A stretch of DNA of 36,632 bases from Acidobacteria bacterium AH-259-L09 (GTDB taxonomy: Bacteria; Acidobacteriota; UBA6911; RPQK01): assembly GCA_027717875.1 (NCBI GenBank), contig JALLOL010000003.1:1-36632 (forward strand), in the 5' to 3' direction. Position numbers and translations under genes: made by a program. Of the stretch, positions 11,350 to 19,172 are shown piece by piece (the stretch's first letter is position 1; the number at the start of each line of letters is the position of its first letter). Under the pieces are notes generated by a model. That model saw only the letters and a program-made list of their open reading frames with translations, searched no databases and was not told where the DNA came from.

Positions 11350-13147
11350 TGTCACCTCCCTTTTCCTGCTTGGCCTTCTTTTTCAATTGACCCAGCTGCT
11401 CACCAGCAATTTCTCCAATGGAAGTGGTTGCCATTTCGGGTGTGTAAGACCAGCTCTCTTCCCTTTCTGAATCTTCTTTCAGGGCTTTTATAGAGAGGCC
11501 GATCTTGCGTTCCAATAAATTCAATTTGATGATCTTTACTTCAAGTTCCTGGCCGACCTTGAAATGGTTTTGCGGATGGTCAATGTGCTTATCAGAAAGT
11601 TCAGAAACGTGGCAAAGTCCCTCAATACCCTCACTGACCTCGACGAAGGCCCCAAAGTCAGCCAAGCGAACGATCTTCCCGCGCACCACATCCCCAATCT
11701 GGTGCTCAGAGAAGAACTCCTCCCAATTATCTGGCTCGAGCTGTTTGATCCCCAGAGACAATCGCTGGTTTTCCGCATCCACGTTGAGAACCACAGCACT
11801 GACCTCCTGACCTCTCTCCAGGACTTCCGCTGGATGTCTTATTTTCTTGGTCCAACTGATATCGGAAATGTGAACAAGTCCCTCGATTCCTTCTTCAACC
11901 TCAACAAAAGCTCCAAAGTCGGTCAAGTTTTGCACTGTGCCTGTCACGATCGAGTTGATGGCATACTTTCCCTCAATTTGATCCCAAGGGTTAGGTTCTG
12001 TTTGTTTCATTCCTAGCGAGATTCGACGCCCTTCGGCGTCGATGTCCAGAACAACGGCCTCCACTTCATCCCCCACCGACACGACTTTTGACGGGTGCTT
12101 GATGCGTTTGTTCCAGGTCATCTCAGAAATATGAATGAGCCCTTCGATGCCTTCCTCCAGTTCAACAAATGCTCCGTAGTCTGTCAGGCTGACCACTTTT
12201 GTCTGAACCCGGGTACTTTCCGGGTAACGCTGGGAGGCAGCGAGCCAGGGGTCTTCAGTAAGCTGCTTGTATCCAAGGGAAGCCTTCTCCTCGAGCCGGT
12301 CAAATTTGAGAACCTTAACCTCAATCTCATCTCCCACCTTAAACAAATCAGATGGATGGTTGACCCGACCCCAGGTCATGTCGGTGATGTGCAGCAGCCC
12401 GTCGATACCCCCCAGGTCCACAAAGGCCCCGTAGTCGGTAATATTCTTAACGGTTCCAGAAACAACCTTTCCTTCCTCCAGTTCCTTGAGGGTTTTTTCC
12501 TTCAACCTAAAGTATTCTTCCTCCAGGACCGCCTTACGGGAGAGAACGATATTGCCCCTTCGCCTGTTTACCTTGATGACACGCATGCGCAGCTCCTCAC
12601 CGCACCAGCTGTCCAAATTCCGAGTGGGATGCAGATCAACCTGCGAGCCGGGCAGAAAGGCTCTGACACCAACATCCACAGCCAGTCCGCCCTTGATTCT
12701 TTCGATGACGCGCCCTGTGATGACCGACTGATCGTAATAGGCCTGCTCCAAGGCTTCCCAGATCTTCAATCGCTCGGCCTTCTGTCGAGACACCACCACG
12801 TAACCATGCCTGTCTTCGGTTCTCTCCAGAAGAACATCGACCTTGTCCCCCGGCTTCACGTCGAGATTCCGGTCCTCGTCGCGAAATTCCTCCAAAGGTA
12901 TTAATCCTTCCGACTTGAAACCGACATCGACAACCACCTTTGATCCAGTGATTTTTAGTACTGTCCCCGTGACAACTTCGCCCTCGGCAATGTTCTTGAA
13001 GCTGTCGTTATATGCTTCTAGCATCTTTTGGCGGTCCAAGTCTTTCGGATCTTCAATGGCGGGACCTTCGGCTACTTTTTTCCGTTGAGGACCTTCTGAC
13101 TCGGTGGTATCTTGAGTTGGCTCCACCTCATCTCCAGCTAACGACAT
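11336..13147 (-). CDS. rpsA: 30S ribosomal protein S1
   Basis: mRNA-binding ribosomal protein needed for translation of structured or weakly initiated messages. The 603 residues hold six S1 OB-fold domains, visible as repeats starting GEVVTGTVLKI, QSVITGRVIERI, GKVVSGTVKNITDYGAFV, TKVVSLTDYGAFVELEEG, SIVTGTVQNLTDFGAFVEV and GDVVRGKIVRLADFGAFVEV; the first two are the diverged ribosome-binding type. The N-terminal 35 residues are acidic and poorly conserved. The ATG at 13147 has AGGAGG at five-base spacing, better than a TTG one codon earlier. It leads an operon with the ihfB-like and HIT genes. Its leader is about 190 nt and has a hairpin before the ribosome site, compatible with the autoregulation known for S1. 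Confidence 0.97.
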   Translation of the reverse strand: MSLAGDEVEPTQDTTESEGPQRKKVAEGPAIEDPKDLDRQKMLEAYNDSFKNIAEGEVVTGTVLKITGSKVVVDVGFKSEGLIPLEEFRDEDRNLDVKPGDKVDVLLERTEDRHGYVVVSRQKAERLKIWEALEQAYYDQSVITGRVIERIKGGLAVDVGVRAFLPGSQVDLHPTRNLDSWCGEELRMRVIKVNRRRGNIVLSRKAVLEEEYFRLKEKTLKELEEGKVVSGTVKNITDYGAFVDLGGIDGLLHITDMTWGRVNHPSDLFKVGDEIEVKVLKFDRLEEKASLGYKQLTEDPWLAASQRYPESTRVQTKVVSLTDYGAFVELEEGIEGLIHISEMTWNKRIKHPSKVVSVGDEVEAVVLDIDAEGRRISLGMKQTEPNPWDQIEGKYAINSIVTGTVQNLTDFGAFVEVEEGIEGLVHISDISWTKKIRHPAEVLERGQEVSAVVLNVDAENQRLSLGIKQLEPDNWEEFFSEHQIGDVVRGKIVRLADFGAFVEVSEGIEGLCHVSELSDKHIDHPQNHFKVGQELEVKIIKLNLLERKIGLSIKALKEDSEREESWSYTPEMATTSIGEIAGEQLGQLKKKAKQEKGGDNDES

Positions 13148-13185
13148 CAAAACCTCCTAATAAGTATTTTCCATCACTTTCGGTC

Positions 13186-13251
13186 TAGCAGTCTACACAC
13201 CGGGACTCTTACTGAAAACTCCAAGGATCTAAGTGTGGTAGACGATGGCTA
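13186..13251 (-). other. Stem-loop in the rpsA leader
   Basis: Bases 13191-13200 (GTCTACACAC) pair with 13233-13243 (GTGTGGTAGAC) with one bulge, extended by TAGC (13186-13189) and GCTA (13248-13251). It lies about 35 bases before the rpsA Shine-Dalgarno. It could be a target for S1 autoregulation, which is an inference. Confidence 0.4.
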
Positions 13252-13351
13252 GTGGGAAGCGAGGGGTAAACGAATTCTCCTCACTAACTTCGCTACGCCC
13301 TAGATACGACAACGCTTCGCATTCCCTCGCCGCTAGAAATTTGAAACCCAA

Positions 13352-13381
13352 CTTATACCGCGCCACCGAAGGCTTTGTCAA
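13352..13381 (-). promoter_or_regulatory. Sigma-70-type promoter of the rpsA operon
   Basis: Minus-strand TTGACA (13376-13381) is followed after 17 bases by GTATAA or after 18 by TATAAG (13352-13358). It implies an S1 leader of about 195 nt. Confidence 0.7.
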
Positions 13382-13550
13382 GGGTCCGGCCGGGTCGACT
13401 TGGGCGACAAATCTTTGGTAGACTAAAGTGTCCGCTACGACCCGTGGGACCCGTGAAGCATCGTTGTTAACCGGAGGGATTGTCGGTCGCTGTCGAAATG
13501 TTCGGTAACAAAGGTCATTGCTTTGACCTTACAGATGAAGAGTCTATCTC

Positions 13551-13772
13551 ATGAAAAATGGTATTCATCCCGCGTATGAGATGCTGACGGTTCGCTGTGC
13601 CTGTGGCAACGAGTGGGAAACGCGCTCGACAAAATCCGGAGAGATCCGTCTCGAGATCTGCTCCAAATGCCATCCGTTTTTCACTGGCAAACAAAAACTG
13701 ATGGACACTGCGGGGAGAGTCGAGCGATTTCAAAGAAAGTATTCGCAGCATAAAAAGCAGGTATCCGGTTAA
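13551..13772 (+). CDS. rpmE: 50S ribosomal protein L31, zinc-binding type
   Basis: Small protein of the 50S subunit at the intersubunit bridge. The 73 residues begin [12 protein letters not shown] and contain [14 protein letters not shown] and [25 protein letters not shown], all family signatures. The cysteine pairs CAC and CSKC show this is the zinc-carrying (C+) form, not the zinc-independent paralog used under zinc shortage. The ATG has GAAGAG upstream. It leads a plus-strand run with prfA 21 bases downstream, a common rpmE-prfA-prmC order in bacteria. Confidence 0.96.
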   Translation: MKNGIHPAYEMLTVRCACGNEWETRSTKSGEIRLEICSKCHPFFTGKQKLMDTAGRVERFQRKYSQHKKQVSG

Positions 13773-13793
13773 CTTTCCCCATTTGTTCTATTT

Positions 13794-14867
13794 ATGTTTG
13801 AGAAGCTTAACGCATTAGAAGAAAAGTACGAAGAGCTCTCGCGACTACTGGCAGATGCAAAGCTGATGGTTACGCGGGAAAAGTATCGGAAAACAGCACA
13901 AGCTCACGCAGAACTGCAAGAGATTGTCAGCCGGTACCGAAACTACAAATCGATCTCAAAGGAAATCGAAGGCACTAAAAAAATCCTGGAGGAAGAAGAG
14001 GAGGAGGAACTTCTGGCCTTGGCTCGCACAGAGCTCCAGGAGTTGGGAGAACGAAAAGCCGGTTATGAAGAGGAACTCAAGCTTCTCCTTCTTCCCGAAG
14101 ATCCCAATGATGAAAAGAACGTCATCCTGGAGATCCGCGCCGGTGCCGGGGGAAATGAAGCCACTCTTTTTGCTCAGGAAATCTTTCGGATGTATACACG
14201 TTACGGGGAGAGCCGCGACTGGAACACCCAAGTTCTCTCCGCTCACCTTTCTTCAGTTGGTGGGTTCAAGGAAATCATCGCCATGATCGAGGGAGAAGAT
14301 GTTTACAGTCGCCTCAAGTACGAAAGTGGGGTCCATCGAGTACAGCGCGTTCCGGAAACTGAAACGCAAGGACGGCTACACACCTCAGCAGTTACTGTGG
14401 CGGTTTTACCCGAGGCCGACGAAGTCGAAGTCCAAATCGATCCGAAGGATCTTCGAATCGACACCTACTGTTCCTCCGGTCCTGGTGGCCAATCGGTTAA
14501 CACGACTTACTCTGCAGTACGTATAACGCACGTTCCTACCGGAGAAGTTGTTACCTGTCAGGATGAAAAGTCTCAAATCAAGAACAAAGCCAAGGCGATG
14601 AGGGTTCTTCGCTCGCGCCTATATGAAAAGGCGCACCAGCAGCAACAGAGCGAGCTCGCCCAAACTCGCCGTGCCATGGTGGGAAGCGGCGACCGCAGCG
14701 AGAAAATTCGAACCTACAACTTTCCACAGAATCGAGTGACTGACCACCGTCTGGGCTTGAACTTGCATCAGCTCAATACGGTCATGGAAGGCGACCTTGA
14801 CACCATCATTGACGCTCTAATCACATCTAGCCGAACAGAGGCTTTGAAGAACCAGAAAATCGCCTGA
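13794..14867 (+). CDS. prfA: Peptide chain release factor 1
   Basis: Reads UAA and UAG stop codons and triggers release of the finished protein. The 357 residues match the family length. The codon-reading PxT tripeptide is Pro-Glu-Thr at 187-189 within [15 protein letters not shown], and the catalytic GGQ is at 231-233 in [17 protein letters not shown]. An N-terminal coiled-coil region rich in Glu and Lys occupies residues 1-100. RF1 rather than RF2 is supported by PxT and by the absence of an internal frameshift stop. It directly precedes prmC, whose product methylates the GGQ glutamine. RF1 does not read UGA, so it would not compete at the selenocysteine codon found further along this window. 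Confidence 0.97.
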   Translation: MFEKLNALEEKYEELSRLLADAKLMVTREKYRKTAQAHAELQEIVSRYRNYKSISKEIEGTKKILEEEEEEELLALARTELQELGERKAGYEEELKLLLLPEDPNDEKNVILEIRAGAGGNEATLFAQEIFRMYTRYGESRDWNTQVLSAHLSSVGGFKEIIAMIEGEDVYSRLKYESGVHRVQRVPETETQGRLHTSAVTVAVLPEADEVEVQIDPKDLRIDTYCSSGPGGQSVNTTYSAVRITHVPTGEVVTCQDEKSQIKNKAKAMRVLRSRLYEKAHQQQQSELAQTRRAMVGSGDRSEKIRTYNFPQNRVTDHRLGLNLHQLNTVMEGDLDTIIDALITSSRTEALKNQKIA

Positions 14868-14891
14868 ACGGAAGCGATCAAGAAAGAGGTT

Positions 14892-15752
14892 GTGACGGTT
14901 AAAGAGGCGATCCAGTTTGCAGCCCAATATCTCAGTGAACATCAACTTCGCTCCCCTCGCCAAGACGCCGAGCTTTTATTGGCCTCTATTCTTCAGCAGG
15001 ATCGCGCCTTCCTATACGCTTACCCTGAATGTTCGCTTTCTGCCGCGCAAGAGCGCCTCTTGCGTCACTGGTTGAAAAAGCGAGGAGATCACTATCCATT
15101 GCAATACCTGCGGGAAAAACAAGAGTTCTACGGCAGGGAGTTTTGGGTCCCCCCCGGGGTCTTCATTCCCCGGCCGGAGACAGAACTATTGCTCGAGGTG
15201 GGTTTGAAACTCTTGGGGAAGCGTTCTGAAAAACAGCTTTTTGCAGCTGACGTTGGAACAGGCTGCGGTTGCATTGCAATAACACTGGCTTGCGAAGAAC
15301 CTCGGGTTATTATCACTGCCACAGATATCTCGCCTACGGCCTTGGAAGTGGCTCGCTGCAACGCTGTTACATATCGCTGTCTCGATCGGATCGAATTTTA
15401 CCAAGGGAACACGCTTGAACCCGTGAAGGATCGTCGCGCCTATTACCACCTGGTGCTTTCTAATCCTCCGTACGTGAGCAACCGCGCAAGAAACCGGGTT
15501 GAACCCTCGGTAGAGAAATACGAGCCGATTGAAGCCGTTTTTGCTGGAGAATCGGGCCAGGAGGTCTACCTGAGACTGTTTCGCAAGGCGAAAGACCTTC
15601 TGTCCTCAGAAGGGAAGCTAGTCATGGAATTGGGCTATGACACCGCAGGCAGTATTCCGCGGCTAGCTGAAGAAAACGGATGGGCTCTGAGTGATTTAAG
15701 AAAAGATTTGTCAGGCATCGATCGCTGCGCGATCTTTGGGGTCAGAGCGTGA
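14892..15752 (+). CDS. prmC: Release factor glutamine methyltransferase PrmC/HemK
   Basis: Transfers a methyl group from S-adenosylmethionine to the glutamine of the GGQ motif in release factors. In the 286 residues, an N-terminal helical domain is followed by FIPRPETE (91-98), the SAM-binding VGTGCGCIAI (121-130) and the catalytic NPPY (191-194). The GTG at 14892 has AAAGAGG just upstream and lies 25 bases after prfA, its functional partner. The last five codons, together with the stop, form the left arm of a perfect 13-bp palindrome, so the gene end and the palindrome share sequence. Confidence 0.96.
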   Translation: MTVKEAIQFAAQYLSEHQLRSPRQDAELLLASILQQDRAFLYAYPECSLSAAQERLLRHWLKKRGDHYPLQYLREKQEFYGREFWVPPGVFIPRPETELLLEVGLKLLGKRSEKQLFAADVGTGCGCIAITLACEEPRVIITATDISPTALEVARCNAVTYRCLDRIEFYQGNTLEPVKDRRAYYHLVLSNPPYVSNRARNRVEPSVEKYEPIEAVFAGESGQEVYLRLFRKAKDLLSSEGKLVMELGYDTAGSIPRLAEENGWALSDLRKDLSGIDRCAIFGVRA

Positions 15753-15772
15753 AAATCCAACGCTCTGACCCC
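15738..15772. repeat. Perfect 13-bp palindrome across the prmC stop codon
   Basis: GGGGTCAGAGCGT (15738-15750) is mirrored by ACGCTCTGACCCC (15760-15772) with a 9-base loop. The prmC stop TGA begins at 15750. No T-run follows, so it is not a classic terminator. Its GGGGTCAGA core is shared with the palindrome at the dnaN stop. Confidence 0.9.
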
Positions 15773-15816
15773 TCCATTACATCATTATTTGATATGGTTT
15801 ACCTGGCCACGAACGA

Positions 15817-15836
15817 AGTGCGAGGCACTAGCTAAG
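15817..15836 (+). repeat. Short repeat AGTGC-GAG-GCACTAG, copy 1
   Basis: Bases 15817-15830 read AGTGCGAGGCACTA and the flank continues as GCTAAG. A related copy with the three central bases as CTC lies at 23808-23827, upstream of the selenoprotein gene. Both are near-palindromic. Confidence 0.5.
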
Positions 15837-15848
15837 ATGGGAGAGACG

Positions 15849-16190
15849 ATGTCAGAGTGCATATTTTGCAAAATTGCCCGTAGAGAGCTGCAGTCTCAAA
15901 TTGTTCGAGAAGATGACCAAGCGGTTGCCTTTCGGGACGCCAACCCCCAAGCGCCGACCCACATTCTTGTCATCCCCAAGAAACACATCTCTTCGCTGGC
16001 GGAAGCTTCAGAACAAGATGGCGAGCTGCTTGGGCATCTTCTTTTGATGATCTGCCAAATCGCGCAAGAGCAAAACCTGGAGTCCAATTATCGTGTGGTG
16101 ATTAACAACGGAGCAGGAGCGGGCCAAAGCGTATTTCACATCCACTTGCATCTGCTAGGTGGACGAACGTTCCATTGGCCGCCCGGATGA
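15849..16190 (+). CDS. hinT: HinT-like histidine triad nucleotide-binding protein
   Basis: Cytosolic purine nucleotide-binding HIT protein, typically a nucleoside phosphoramidase. From the ATG at 15849 the product has 113 residues, like E. coli HinT (119). It starts [13 protein letters not shown], contains [12 protein letters not shown] and ends with the triad [10 protein letters not shown] followed by WPPG, all typical. GGGAGAG lies just before this ATG; an ATG four codons earlier is possible but would leave it without a ribosome site. The stop overlaps the folE start as ATGA. A second, longer HIT gene lies at 10588-11073; the two belong to different branches of the superfamily. Confidence 0.9.
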   Translation: MSECIFCKIARRELQSQIVREDDQAVAFRDANPQAPTHILVIPKKHISSLAEASEQDGELLGHLLLMICQIAQEQNLESNYRVVINNGAGAGQSVFHIHLHLLGGRTFHWPPG

Positions 16191-16741
16191 CGATGGAAAA
16201 GCTGATCAAGGGAATTCTGGAAGAATTGGATGAAAATCCCAAGCGTCAGGGGCTCGCCCACACTCCGGCTCGTGTCGCTCAAACGTTCCGCTTCCTAACC
16301 AGGGGTTACCAGGAGAACATTGAGGAAATTCTCAACGGCGCCCTTTTTGACGTGAGCTATGATGAGATGGTGATCATAAAGGACATTGAGGTTTACAGCC
16401 TGTGTGAACACCATCTCTTGCCTTTTTTTGGGAAATGTCACGTTGGCTATGTACCCTCCAATAAAATTATTGGTCTGAGCAAGATCCCCCGGCTCGTCGA
16501 TATGTTTGCCCGCCGCCTGCAGGTTCAAGAACGTCTCACCCAGCAAATTGCTGACACGATTCAGGAACAAATCAATCCTCAAGGAGTGGGGGTAATCATC
16601 GAGGCGCAGCATCTTTGCATGATGATGCGCGGTGTTGAAAAACAGAACACCCAGATGATTACCTCGACCATGCTGGGAAGATTCCGTCAAGACCAACGAT
16701 CCCGGATGGAATTCCTAGATTTGGTGAGGGCCGGCAGCTGA
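16187..16741 (+). CDS. folE: GTP cyclohydrolase I
   Basis: Converts GTP to 7,8-dihydroneopterin triphosphate, the first step towards folate, tetrahydrobiopterin or queuosine precursors. From the ATG at 16187 the product has 184 residues. Zinc ligands are Cys73 and His76 in [13 protein letters not shown] and Cys144 in [12 protein letters not shown]. Further family segments are [10 protein letters not shown] and [23 protein letters not shown]. The start overlaps the HinT-like stop as ATGA, and its own stop overlaps the next start as TGATG, so three proteins are translated in series. This is the classical type IA enzyme, not the zinc-independent FolE2. Confidence 0.96.
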   Translation: MTMEKLIKGILEELDENPKRQGLAHTPARVAQTFRFLTRGYQENIEEILNGALFDVSYDEMVIIKDIEVYSLCEHHLLPFFGKCHVGYVPSNKIIGLSKIPRLVDMFARRLQVQERLTQQIADTIQEQINPQGVGVIIEAQHLCMMMRGVEKQNTQMITSTMLGRFRQDQRSRMEFLDLVRAGS

Positions 16742-18207
16742 TGAATCAACTGAGCACCTTGTTTGTCATGCCTTCCAGCTTTCGTTGGCTCTTCTTCTGC
16801 TTGTTTTTCTTTCCCTGCACGCTCGGCCATCTCATGGGTCAAGAGGCCAGTCAGATCCAGGTGCCGAGTATCCGTGTAGAGGTCAACCTCGTGACCTTAA
16901 GATTCACAGTCAAAAACCGCCAAGGCAGTCTCCTTAACAACCTCAAAAAAGAAGACTTTCGAGTCTTCGAAGATGGAGTTCCTCACGAAATCGTTTTCTT
17001 TAATCCTCCACGAAACACCACTGTGGAAATGGGCCCCCTGAGGCTAGCATTCCTTCTGGACATCAGCGGCAGCACGTTTGAAACTCGAGCGCAAGAGATT
17101 ACGGCCGCAACGACTTTTTTGGAAAATGTGCATGATTTCACGAAAGTGGGAGTTTTTGGTTTTACGGATAAGCTGATCCTTTTTCAAGATTTTACCTCCA
17201 TTCGATCCCTGGCCCACAAGGCGCTAACCGAAGCTCACAAGCACCTCGGGCGAACGGCGATCTATGGCTCCTTAAACACGCTGATCTCTCAAATTAACAG
17301 TCGTTCCGGCGAGGCAGTAGGCAATGTGATTATTGTGATCTCCGATGGAATGGACGATGCTTATAAGAGATCCGCTCAGACCCTTGCTCTGGCCCGCGCA
17401 AGTAATGTCGTCATTTACACAATCCTAGTTCCCTCGGCGGCCCAGCTTTACATCGCTCCCTCCCCAGCCCTGCGCCAGTCTGCCGCCTCCTCTGCATCGG
17501 CGAAAGATGATCGAGAAGCGCAGGAAAAGGCTTTTGCCAACTTGTCTATCCGAACCGGTGGGAAACATTTCAGCGGATTCGAAGCCATTCTGGATTTTGA
17601 CGAGGTCATGGCTCAAATCAATGACGATATCTTTGGAAATCTTTACTCCATTGGATACTATACGGATGATCCCTACCGGGATAAACGAGAGCGCAACATT
17701 CGCGTCCAGATACAATATCCGGATGCATTTATTCCCGCGCGATTCGAGAATCTCCCCGAACGACTGACAGCCAAGAAAAAGTTCATTGCCGCACTTTTTG
17801 ACAATGAGGCGATTGCACGACTCCCCGAGAACTTGCACAGCACCTTCCACGAAATCGGTGCCGAGATGGACCTGCTGACTCCCAAGCGCCAAGGGGGCCA
17901 ACTCGGACTTCCCTTTCGGATAAAAATCAGTCCCTACAGTCTGCGTGCTACGGACAAAGGCGGTATTCGAACACAGTTCGGGATCATTGGCCTGTTGTTA
18001 GATCAGGACGGAAACGAGGTGGTACGGCTTCGAGAGATTTTCCGTGTCAGGCTTGATGCTAAACAGATCCGCGAAGGCCGCGGGATCATTTATACAAACA
18101 AGCTTTTTGCTCCCCCGGGCATCTACGCGTTCAAAGTCGCCTTGTTGGAGATTCCAACCTGGAAGATGACGGCATTTGAAAATGTGGTGAGGATTGAAGA
18201 GCGGTAG
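16741..18207 (+). CDS. Secreted VWFA-related protein of the acidobacterial type
   Basis: The 488 residues begin with a signal peptide (about residues 1-34, with FRWLFFCLFFFPCTLG as the hydrophobic core). A short beta domain follows (VNLVTLRFTVKNRQGSLLNNLKKEDFRVFEDG split across 50-80), then a von Willebrand A domain with the MIDAS motif Asp107-x-Ser109-x-Ser111 (LLDISGST) and VIIVISDGMDD near residue 200. The C-terminal part is beta-rich. It matches the acidobacterial VWFA-related family; members are exported and their ligands are unknown. Translation is coupled to folE by a TGATG overlap, an odd partner for a cytosolic folate enzyme. The gene is followed by a short heptanucleotide repeat. 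Confidence 0.85.
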   Translation: MNQLSTLFVMPSSFRWLFFCLFFFPCTLGHLMGQEASQIQVPSIRVEVNLVTLRFTVKNRQGSLLNNLKKEDFRVFEDGVPHEIVFFNPPRNTTVEMGPLRLAFLLDISGSTFETRAQEITAATTFLENVHDFTKVGVFGFTDKLILFQDFTSIRSLAHKALTEAHKHLGRTAIYGSLNTLISQINSRSGEAVGNVIIVISDGMDDAYKRSAQTLALARASNVVIYTILVPSAAQLYIAPSPALRQSAASSASAKDDREAQEKAFANLSIRTGGKHFSGFEAILDFDEVMAQINDDIFGNLYSIGYYTDDPYRDKRERNIRVQIQYPDAFIPARFENLPERLTAKKKFIAALFDNEAIARLPENLHSTFHEIGAEMDLLTPKRQGGQLGLPFRIKISPYSLRATDKGGIRTQFGIIGLLLDQDGNEVVRLREIFRVRLDAKQIREGRGIIYTNKLFAPPGIYAFKVALLEIPTWKMTAFENVVRIEER

Positions 18208-18231
18208 CAGGAGCCAGGAGCCAGGAGCCAG
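18208..18231 (+). repeat. Short heptanucleotide tandem repeat (CAGGAGC)
   Basis: Three copies of CAGGAGC plus CAG begin directly after the VWA stop codon. The same heptamer occurs on the opposite strand at 18386-18453, so the two arrays are inverted about 154 bases of non-coding sequence and the acyltransferase end. Confidence 0.9.
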
Positions 18232-18351
18232 ATCAAAAGTTGGATCTTTGAATCGATGATTGTACGGGCGAGTTCTGCAACCTTCCTCTGACTGCCCTTG
18301 CAAGTCTTCATTTTTCAGATACTGGAACTCTACGTCCAAACAAGGAGCTCC

Positions 18352-19164
18352 TCAAACCTTCTCCTGGGTCTCTTCCCGCCCTGAACTCCTGGCTCCTGGC
18401 TCCTGGCTCCTGACTCCTGGCTCCTGGCTCCTGGCTCCTGGCTCCTGGCTCCTCCAATAAGACTCGCAGTACTCCCGAACCCGATCCATTTCCCCTTGAT
18501 AGCGAATCATCCATGCCTCCTCATCACCGTCAGGTGGCACGATCAAGGGTTGGCCTATTTTGACCAGGACAGGAGTGAAAGGTTTGGGAATTCTGAACTG
18601 GTCCCAGCTACTGAGAGTCCAGAAACTCTTGGGCTGAATGTGAAAGGGGACTATCGCTGCTCCTGTGTTCCGGGATAGCCAAATTGGTCCCGGCTTCACC
18701 TTATAGATGGGGCCTTGAGGGCCGTCTATAGTAAAAGCGGTGTCGACTCCCTGGTCCAAGCATCTCTTCAATTTAAGGAGGGCTTTTGCCCCTCCTTTGC
18801 CGGTGGAGCCTCGAGCGGCGACGTATCCAAATTTCTCTATTACTCTAGCGATGTATTCCCCGTCAAAATTGCGACTTGTGACCACAAAAATATTTCGGAA
18901 GCGCCAGAAGTGTGTGGCATAAAAGATTTGGTTGTGCCAAAAAGAGTAAATAATGGATTTTCTCTTTTCCTTAAACTGCTGGAAGTTTTCCCAATCCTCC
19001 AATCGATAGCGCAGCGTCAGGCCAATCAGCCACACCAACGCCCCGCCCAATAAACTGATGAGCAAGATCTGGATTTTCTGCCAGGGATTGAAAGGCTTTG
19101 ACGGAGTAGGATTATTCGACCGGGTTCTCGTCTTTGTGAAGTTCATGCGCTCATGCGAAGCCAC
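18352..19164 (-). CDS. DUF374-type lysophospholipid/lipid A acyltransferase with repeat-derived tail
   Basis: Membrane-associated acyltransferase, probably transferring an acyl chain to a lipid A or phospholipid precursor. The 270 residues have a transmembrane segment near residues 30-50, SFWHNQIFYAT (catalytic His of the HX4D-like motif), RNFDGEYIARVIEKFGY, RGSTGKGGAKAL and TIDGPQGPIYKVKPG, which together are the DUF374 pattern. The start is uncertain: a GTG at 19164, or an ATG six codons later; neither has a good ribosome site. It lies eight bases after the TyrA-like gene on the same strand. After about residue 240 the sequence becomes QEPGARS-type seven-residue repeats encoded by nine heptanucleotide units, so the natural C-terminus has probably been replaced or extended. 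Confidence 0.8.
   Translation of the reverse strand: MASHERMNFTKTRTRSNNPTPSKPFNPWQKIQILLISLLGGALVWLIGLTLRYRLEDWENFQQFKEKRKSIIYSFWHNQIFYATHFWRFRNIFVVTSRNFDGEYIARVIEKFGYVAARGSTGKGGAKALLKLKRCLDQGVDTAFTIDGPQGPIYKVKPGPIWLSRNTGAAIVPFHIQPKSFWTLSSWDQFRIPKPFTPVLVKIGQPLIVPPDGDEEAWMIRYQGEMDRVREYCESYWRSQEPGARSQEPGVRSQEPGARSSGREETQEKV
18386..18453 (-). repeat. Heptanucleotide tandem array inside the acyltransferase gene
   Basis: Nine units of CTCCTGG on the plus strand (one reads CTCCTGA) plus five further bases. Since three units equal 21 bases, the frame is preserved and the array encodes seven-residue repeats in the acyltransferase tail. It resembles the heptanucleotide STRR repeats of cyanobacteria in unit length; any relationship is an inference. 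Confidence 0.92.
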
Positions 19165-19172
19165 TATGGAGG

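Larger units (their letters stand above)
13151..13550. other. Divergent intergenic region between rpsA and rpmE
   Basis: These 400 bases separate the minus-strand rpsA operon from the plus-strand rpmE operon. They hold the rpsA promoter and leader. No gene or clear plus-strand promoter was seen; the best plus-strand candidate near 13405-13435 is weak. A patch at 13240-13340 has short GC-rich inverted pieces (around CTAGTGGGAAGCGAGG and CCCTCGCCGCTAG), which may be structure or a degraded repeat. Confidence 0.5.

Noticed and set aside
12095..12904. Open frame of 269 codons opposite rpsA
   Set aside because: Antisense shadow of the repeated S1 domains; no recognisable protein features.
13515..13751. 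Minus-strand small protein opposite rpmE
   Set aside because: It covers the clear L31 gene in antisense and has no features of its own.
18386..18453. CRISPR-like array
   Set aside because: The unit is seven bases with no spacers; it is a simple tandem repeat.
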